Below the pieces are notes generated by a model. The model had not been told where the DNA came from. It searched no databases and worked only from the letters and a program-made list of their open reading frames with translations. 12,065 bases of DNA from Hydrogenophilales bacterium RIFOXYD1_FULL_62_11. GTDB taxonomy: Bacteria > Pseudomonadota > Gammaproteobacteria > Burkholderiales > Thiobacillaceae. Position numbers and translations under genes: made by a program. Location of the stretch: contig MGZO01000038.1 of assembly GCA_001802655.1 (NCBI GenBank), positions 22,346-34,410 of the forward strand, in the 5' to 3' direction. The first letter of the stretch is position 1, and each line of letters starts with the position of its first letter. Below are positions 7,118 to 12,065 of this stretch, piece by piece.

Positions 7118-7983
7118 GCGGCGGTCGATTCAACGGGCAACGCGACGCCGCCGGGGTGCTTGTGGCGGTTGTAGCGCCATTGGTATTGCGCCGGGAAGCG
7201 TTGCACCGCAGCCTCTACGCCCTGGTTGATGCGCAGCGCGGCCGCCGTCTTGTCTTCCGGCAGCGTGTCGCTCAGCGGGTAGGCATGCAGGTGATAACCG
7301 CGTCCCCAGCTCAGCCGTTCGGCCACGACGAAAAAAGCGGCAGCGCCGGTTTTGCGCTGCAGGCTGGCAACCAGCGTCGGGGTGTAGGCCGGGCGGCCAA
7401 GAAAAGGCGCCCATACGCCATCGCCGCTGCTGGCCACTTGGTCGGGCAGGATGCCGATTCCCTCGCGCCGCCTGAGCGCCGCCAGCAGGGCGCGCACGCC
7501 CGACATGTCGGTGGGAACCAGCGTCGTCTGGCTGCGCTGGCGGCCGTTCAGCATCAATTCATTCAGCAGGGGCTTGGGTGAAGGTTTGTACATGATGGTG
7601 AAAGGATGACGCGCGCCGAAATACTGGCCGATGATTTCAAAACAACCAATATGCGGCGCAATGAGGATCACGCCCTGGCCCGCAGCATGCGCGGCATCGA
7701 TGTGCTCCCAGCCGCTGCTGCCCCGAACCTGTTTCAGCACGACCTTGTCCCGATGCAGCCACATCGGCAGCAATTCGGCAAAGGCCTTGCCGGACTCGCT
7801 GATGCTCTGGCGCAACAGACGTTCGCAGCCGGGTCCGGGCACGCATACGCCGCTATCGAACACGTTGTTGCGCATGCGGGCAGAATGCCGGCCCGGTGCC
7901 CAGTAAATGAGCCAGCCCAGCGCGACGCCGATGCCGTGCAGCACAGGCAGAGGCAGACGAGCCAGCAGTTTGAGCAGGAACAT
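7114..7983 (-). CDS. Lipid A biosynthesis late acyltransferase (LpxL/HtrB family), paralogue 3 (first gene of the operon)
   Basis: A 290-residue LpxL-family acyltransferase, the near-twin of the next gene. Seen: the hydrophobic anchor FLLKLLARLPLPVLHGIG, WAPGRHSARMRNNV, the catalytic HX4E at H111-E116 (APHIGCFE), MYKPSPKPLLNELML, GILPDQV, AERLSWGRGYHLHAYP and FPAQYQWRYNRHKHP. The ATG at 7983 was chosen because the anchor starts there, matching the twin. The open frame runs on to 8142, but that part is low-complexity, covers the intergenic repeats and has no twin counterpart. No strong ribosome binding site precedes 7983 (only a weak GAAAGA-like run), and a GTG directly before the ATG is an alternative. 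Both twins keep the catalytic residues, so neither looks like a pseudogene. Confidence 0.9.
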   Translation of the reverse strand: MFLLKLLARLPLPVLHGIGVALGWLIYWAPGRHSARMRNNVFDSGVCVPGPGCERLLRQSISESGKAFAELLPMWLHRDKVVLKQVRGSSGWEHIDAAHAAGQGVILIAPHIGCFEIIGQYFGARHPFTIMYKPSPKPLLNELMLNGRQRSQTTLVPTDMSGVRALLAALRRREGIGILPDQVASSGDGVWAPFLGRPAYTPTLVASLQRKTGAAAFFVVAERLSWGRGYHLHAYPLSDTLPEDKTAAALRINQGVEAAVQRFPAQYQWRYNRHKHPGGVALPVESTAA

Positions 7984-8004
7984 CACGCGGGCATACGATC
8001 TTTC

Positions 8005-8020
8005 ACGCGCTTCAGCGCGT
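8005..8020. repeat. Short perfect inverted repeat (hairpin) in the leader of the minus-strand operon
   Basis: ACGCGC-TTCA-GCGCGT is a perfect 6-bp stem with a 4-nt loop, 22 nt before the first acyltransferase start. There is no T-run on either side, so it is not a terminator. It may shape the 5' leader of the operon mRNA. A second small dyad, GGCAT-GCG-ATGCC, lies between the two direct-repeat copies (8043-8055). Confidence 0.5.
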
Positions 8021-8025
8021 AGAAA

Positions 8026-8045
8026 GTCGGAGTCCCCTTGTGGGG
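8026..8045. repeat. Direct repeat copy 1 with internal dyad
   Basis: A 20-nt unit beginning GTCGGAGTCCCCTTG. It shares 16 of 20 positions with a second copy 54 nt downstream. Its right half forms a small hairpin (CCCC-TTGT-GGGG). Confidence 0.6.
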
Positions 8046-8079
8046 CATGCGATGCCACATGGGCAATGGCGCGGAGTGG

Positions 8080-8099
8080 GTCGGAGTCTCTTTGAGGGA
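8080..8099. repeat. Direct repeat copy 2 with internal dyad
   Basis: The second copy, beginning GTCGGAGTCTCTTTG. It ends directly before the metK -35 box. The first nine bases are identical to copy 1. The changes in the second half still allow a weak stem (CTCT with AGGG). Confidence 0.6.
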
Positions 8100-8100
8100 G

Positions 8101-8130
8101 TTGACGCCGCGGAAACAAGCGCGGCACAAT
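8101..8130 (+). promoter_or_regulatory. Probable sigma70 promoter of metK
   Basis: TTGACG (8101-8106) and CACAAT (8125-8130) are separated by 18 nt and match the -35 and -10 consensus in five and four positions. Transcription would start near 8137, just before the first stem of the SAM-II-like aptamer, which fits a riboswitch-led 5' leader of about 120 nt. Confidence 0.65.
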
Positions 8131-8142
8131 GCGCGAAGACAA

Positions 8143-8194
8143 GCCGCCGCGTTAACTATGACAACTTGCGGGCGGGATACAAATACAGCTAAAG
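8143..8194 (+). ncRNA. SAM-II-like riboswitch aptamer upstream of metK
   Basis: The leader has the layout of the SAM-II (metA motif) pseudoknot. Stem P1 is CCGCC (8144-8148) with GGCGG (8171-8175). A 22-nt loop contains GTTAAC (8151-8156) and the conserved CTTGC (8165-8169) just before the 3' strand of P1. A 12-nt A-rich linker follows, then the conserved GCTAAA (8188-8193). In the family, GCUAAA pairs back to the loop to form P2; here U8152-A8192, U8153-A8191, A8154-U8190 and C8156-G8188 can pair, with an A-C mismatch and a G opposite A at the end. Loop and linker lengths match SAM-II members I remember from alphaproteobacteria. The gene served, SAM synthetase, fits feedback by SAM. I could not run a covariance model, so this is a strong pattern match only. 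Confidence 0.7.
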
Positions 8195-8210
8195 CGTCGC
8201 CGCTCTGTAG

Positions 8211-8246
8211 GTCCCGAGAGTTGGTTACGCAATCAGTAACCGGGAC
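8211..8246 (+). promoter_or_regulatory. Extended hairpin between aptamer and metK ribosome binding site
   Basis: GTCCCG (8211-8216) pairs perfectly with CGGGAC (8241-8246). Inside, GTTAC (8224-8228) pairs with GTAAC (8236-8240) around a 7-nt loop, and a 7-nt bulge sits on the 5' side. The stem ends 4 nt before the GGAG ribosome binding site (8251-8254). No T-run follows, so it is not an intrinsic terminator. It probably takes part in translational control or protects the leader. Confidence 0.6.
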
Positions 8247-8259
8247 TGTTGGAGCTGTC

Positions 8260-9426
<1,167 letters not shown>

Positions 9427-9453
9427 TGCGCTGGCATTTGCTGAGTGTTTAAC

Positions 9454-9484
9454 GAAAAAGAGCCGGTCAGACCGGCTCTTTTTC
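9454..9484. terminator. Bidirectional intrinsic terminator between metK and the PEP-CTERM gene
   Basis: GAAAAAGAGCCGGT (9454-9467) pairs perfectly with ACCGGCTCTTTTTC (9471-9484) around a CAG loop. It has a GC-rich core and A/T tails on both sides, so it can stop transcription from metK and also from the convergent PEP-CTERM gene, whose stop lies 17 nt away. Confidence 0.95.
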
Positions 9485-9500
9485 TTGGTGGGGCTAAACG

Positions 9501-10193
9501 TTAAACCAGTTTGCGACGGCGGTGCGCCATCAACCCAACCAGACTCAGACCCGCCAGCATCATGATGTAGGTTTCGGCCTCGGGTACAGGGGCCATGGTG
9601 GCAATGCCTTCAAAATGAAGGACGGCACCCGAACTGTTCCAGCCCGGCTGTATGGCAAGGGTGTTGAGGTCATATACGTCGTTGTTGAACACATGTGTCC
9701 AGTCAGCCGTATAGAAATAGTGATTGGCGTCAATCATGGATACGGACGTCACAAGCGTGGAGGCATCGGGTGCGGCAGGGAATGCCGTGTGGCCGAGGGT
9801 GAATTCAGCAACCAGCCCCGAAAGGTTGAGCGTCATGGCGCCGCCCGTGATCGTCCCACTTGGCGCACTTTTTAGTGTGTTGAATTCAAAATGATTGCTG
9901 CCACCCCAATTGAATCCGGTCGAAAAGGCACCATTCGCCTGGGTGGTTCCCATGATAAGCGCGCCATCGGTGCCGTTGCTGGTAAAGAAGGCGGGCGGAG
10001 CCATGTAGGTGCCGTCACTTGAAAAATAGTTTCCCCAACCGCCTCCATTGGCAAGCCCGGAAGTGCCAAGCTCACCCGAGGTAACCCCAATTTCCTCAAT
10101 CGTCAGGCTTTGTATGGATGCGGCGTGAACGCCACCGCTTGTCATGCAACAACCCAAAGCCATGCCCAGCAGCGTTTTTGTAATGTGATTCAT
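9501..10193 (-). CDS. PEP-CTERM sorting domain-containing protein
   Basis: A 230-residue exported protein with a PEP-CTERM sorting signal, expected to be cut and handled by an exosortase encoded elsewhere. Such proteins are often linked to exopolysaccharide and biofilm or floc formation (family knowledge). Seen: an N-terminal signal peptide (hydrophobic TLLGMALGCCMTSGGVHA, likely cut near residue 24), then a Gly/Ser/Thr/Asn-rich beta-type body with few charged residues and no known enzymatic motif. At the end, VPEAETYIMMLAGLSLVGLM is followed by the basic tail AHRRRKLV (last 28 residues). The motif reads PEA instead of PEP, a variant that I believe occurs in related proteins. The ATG at 10193 has a strong site (GGAGG, read on the minus strand). 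By eye the gene is less GC-rich than its neighbours. The function of the body is unknown. Confidence 0.93.
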   Translation of the reverse strand: MNHITKTLLGMALGCCMTSGGVHAASIQSLTIEEIGVTSGELGTSGLANGGGWGNYFSSDGTYMAPPAFFTSNGTDGALIMGTTQANGAFSTGFNWGGSNHFEFNTLKSAPSGTITGGAMTLNLSGLVAEFTLGHTAFPAAPDASTLVTSVSMIDANHYFYTADWTHVFNNDVYDLNTLAIQPGWNSSGAVLHFEGIATMAPVPEAETYIMMLAGLSLVGLMAHRRRKLV

Positions 10194-10258
10194 GTTTCTC
10201 CTCCCGTCAGTATTGGTTGTGAATTTCAGGCACGTGTGAGTACGCTTGGGGCGGTAAA

Positions 10259-10273
10259 GCAAAATGCGCACCT
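10259..10273 (-). promoter_or_regulatory. Possible sigma54 (-24/-12) promoter of the PEP-CTERM gene
   Basis: Read on the minus strand, AGGTGCGCATTTTGC has GG and GC exactly 10 nt apart with TTGC at the -12 side, as in sigma54 promoters. The -24 side is weak (AGGTGC against TGGCAC). Transcription would start about 12 nt on, leaving a leader of about 50 nt. Some PEP-CTERM genes are known to depend on RpoN and the PrsK/PrsR system, which makes this plausible. Confidence 0.45.
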
Positions 10274-10348
10274 GAATGATGCTTGCTACCATGGTTCAAT
10301 AATTACAAAGGCTTGTAATGCAGGTGATGCATGGCAAGTCACGCCGCA

Positions 10349-10427
10349 TGTAAAGAATTCCGACACCAAGGGGGCTTGGAAGGCTGATCATCCTGTGCCT
10401 GTAGATCGCCGGTTCGGAATTTTTTGC
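10349..10427. promoter_or_regulatory. Pair of inverted TCGGAATT boxes, possible activator binding sites
   Basis: TGTCGGAATTCTTTACA (minus strand, 10349-10365) and TTCGGAATTTTTTGC (plus strand, 10413-10427) share the core TCGGAATT-N-TTT in opposite orientation, about 50 nt apart. The first also has TGT/ACA ends. They lie about 75-170 nt upstream of the sigma54-like promoter, the usual distance for enhancer sites of NtrC-type activators. The assignment is inference. Confidence 0.35.
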
Positions 10428-10442
10428 TTCAGGAGTAGAATC

Positions 10443-10462
10443 CGGCCTCGGTTCCAAGGCCG
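10443..10462. repeat. Small inverted repeat in the ahcY/PEP-CTERM intergenic region
   Basis: CGGCCT and AGGCCG form a 6-bp stem around an 8-nt loop. There is no T-run, so it is not a terminator; its role is unknown. Around it, from 10194 to 10542, I see no convincing gene. The open frame that covers this part (10110-10547, plus strand) is mostly antisense to the PEP-CTERM gene and has no recognisable protein. Confidence 0.4.
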
Positions 10463-10542
10463 CGTTGCGACGATTCACTCGTTCGACGCTGGATGCTTTC
10501 CGCTACACGCACTTACATTGTTTGTACGTAGGCAGAAAAAAG

Positions 10543-10589
10543 CGTGATGAACCGTGATTTCACTTGGGAAGTGATCGGCAAGGCGGCTG
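10543..10589 (+). pseudogene. Relic of a metK 3' end
   Basis: These 47 nt align with metK positions 9355-9400 at 37 of 46 bases, with one inserted T at 10555. The decoded peptide is RDEP, a frameshift, then DFTWEVIGKAA; metK has REEPDFTWEVTDKAA. In the first four codons all four differences are at third positions, as expected for a diverged coding sequence rather than chance. The likeness does not clearly extend to either side. It lies about 55 nt before the SAH riboswitch, where the tail of a metK directly upstream of ahcY would be expected. It is too short to encode anything and carries a frameshift. Confidence 0.75.
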
Positions 10590-10598
10590 TTGCAATCG

Positions 10599-10625
10599 TT
10601 GTTGCTGACAACTTACCGATATTAT
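10599..10625 (+). promoter_or_regulatory. Possible promoter of ahcY
   Basis: TATTAT (10620-10625) is a good -10 candidate. The best -35 candidate, TTGTTG (10599-10604), is only 15 nt away, which is short. Transcription from here would start near 10632, just upstream of the SAH riboswitch, so the geometry is right although the boxes are weak. Confidence 0.35.
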
Positions 10626-10644
10626 TGGGCGACCTGTTTCGCCC

Positions 10645-10731
10645 CCCTGCACTGAGGAGCGCTGCGACTGTCGCCGGTTTGATCCGCAACGACAGCCAGG
10701 CTCAGCGCAGGCGATGATTCAACTGCGCTCG
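10645..10731 (+). ncRNA. SAH riboswitch (S-adenosylhomocysteine sensing)
   Basis: All parts of the known SAH aptamer are visible. P1 is CTGAG (10652-10656) with CTCAG (10701-10705). The conserved GAGGAGCGCTGCGAC spans 10654-10668. P2 is CTGTCG (10668-10673) with CGACAG (10690-10695), with an inner CGG/CCG pairing; GCCAGGCTCAG follows. The 3' element CAACTGCGCTC (10720-10730) ends in GCGCTC, which pairs perfectly with GAGCGC (10657-10662) as the pseudoknot. P1 has T-A where other members I recall have C-G, on both strands, a compensatory change. In this family SAH binding turns expression on, so ahcY would be raised when its toxic substrate accumulates. The ahcY start follows 65 nt after the element. 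Confidence 0.93.
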
Positions 10732-10782
10732 TTGACTTGCAGCCGGGCTGTGGGCAAACGAGCACCCACCCCGCTGTCATTC

Positions 10783-10788
10783 AAGGAG
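10783..10788 (+). promoter_or_regulatory. Ribosome binding site of ahcY
   Basis: AAGGAG lies 7 nt before the ATG at 10796 and fixes this start. It is about 50 nt beyond the riboswitch pseudoknot, so the aptamer does not overlap it directly. Confidence 0.8.
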
Positions 10789-10795
10789 TTTCACC

Positions 10796-12065
<1,270 letters not shown>

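Noticed and set aside
7984..8142. N-terminal extension of the first acyltransferase (53 codons)
   Set aside because: The extension covers intergenic repeats, has no counterpart in the twin gene and lacks family similarity. The hydrophobic anchor begins at the ATG at 7983.
8211..8246. Intrinsic terminator in the metK leader
   Set aside because: The hairpin is not followed by a T-run; the next bases are TGTT and then the GGAG ribosome binding site.
8038..8259. Upstream extension of metK to an earlier ATG
   Set aside because: It spans the promoter and the SAM-II-like leader. The conserved MetK N-terminus and a ribosome binding site fix the start at 8260.
10110..10547. Open reading frame of 145 codons on the plus strand between the PEP-CTERM gene and ahcY
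   Set aside because: Its first part is antisense to the PEP-CTERM gene and its leader. The sequence has no recognisable family or ribosome binding site, and it ends inside the metK relic.

Overview
The window comes from a GC-rich bacterial chromosome, most likely a betaproteobacterium (Nitrosomonadales/Thiobacillus-like). This is an inference from the gene order htrB/lpxL-dapF-DUF484-xerC divergent from metK, a SAH riboswitch in front of ahcY, a PEP-CTERM protein, and protein sequences of betaproteobacterial character. There are no rRNA or tRNA genes, CRISPR arrays, insertion sequences or phage genes.

Layout. (1) 1-1947, plus strand: the C-terminal end of an RND efflux pump subunit, a small unrecognised lipoprotein, and a class III-like polyphosphate kinase 2 whose GTG start overlaps the lipoprotein stop. 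(2) 1963-7983, minus strand: a compact eight-gene run, read from right to left: three lipid A late-acyltransferase paralogues, a GNAT acetyltransferase, a CoA-binding protein, dapF, a DUF484 protein and xerC. Six of the seven junctions overlap (five by exactly 4 nt, one by 8 nt) and the last has a 7-nt gap, so this is very probably one translationally coupled operon. (3) 7984-8259: a divergent control region with a two-copy repeat, a sigma70-type promoter for metK, a SAM-II-like aptamer and a long hairpin next to the metK ribosome binding site. (4) 8260-9426: metK, followed by a bidirectional terminator. (5) 9501-10193, minus strand: a PEP-CTERM surface protein, with a sigma54-like promoter and a pair of possible activator sites upstream. 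(6) 10543-10589: a degraded relic of a metK 3' end. (7) 10645-10731: a clear SAH riboswitch, then ahcY, which runs off the window.

Functional logic. MetK makes SAM and AhcY removes SAH, the product of SAM-dependent methylation. Here the two genes lie within about 2.5 kb, and each appears to sit behind its own metabolite-sensing RNA: a SAM-II-like aptamer for metK and a SAH riboswitch for ahcY. The metK relic lies about 55 bp before the SAH riboswitch. It suggests that metK and ahcY were once direct neighbours and that the PEP-CTERM segment (or the metK-PEP-CTERM block) arrived later, leaving a scar. The minus-strand operon joins outer-membrane lipid A acylation to meso-diaminopimelate synthesis (peptidoglycan and lysine) and chromosome dimer resolution, a cell-envelope and division grouping.

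The points most worth checking are the metK relic, the SAM-II-like leader with a distant ribosome binding site, and the tandem duplication of a lipid A acyltransferase. I saw no wholly unknown defence or mobile system.
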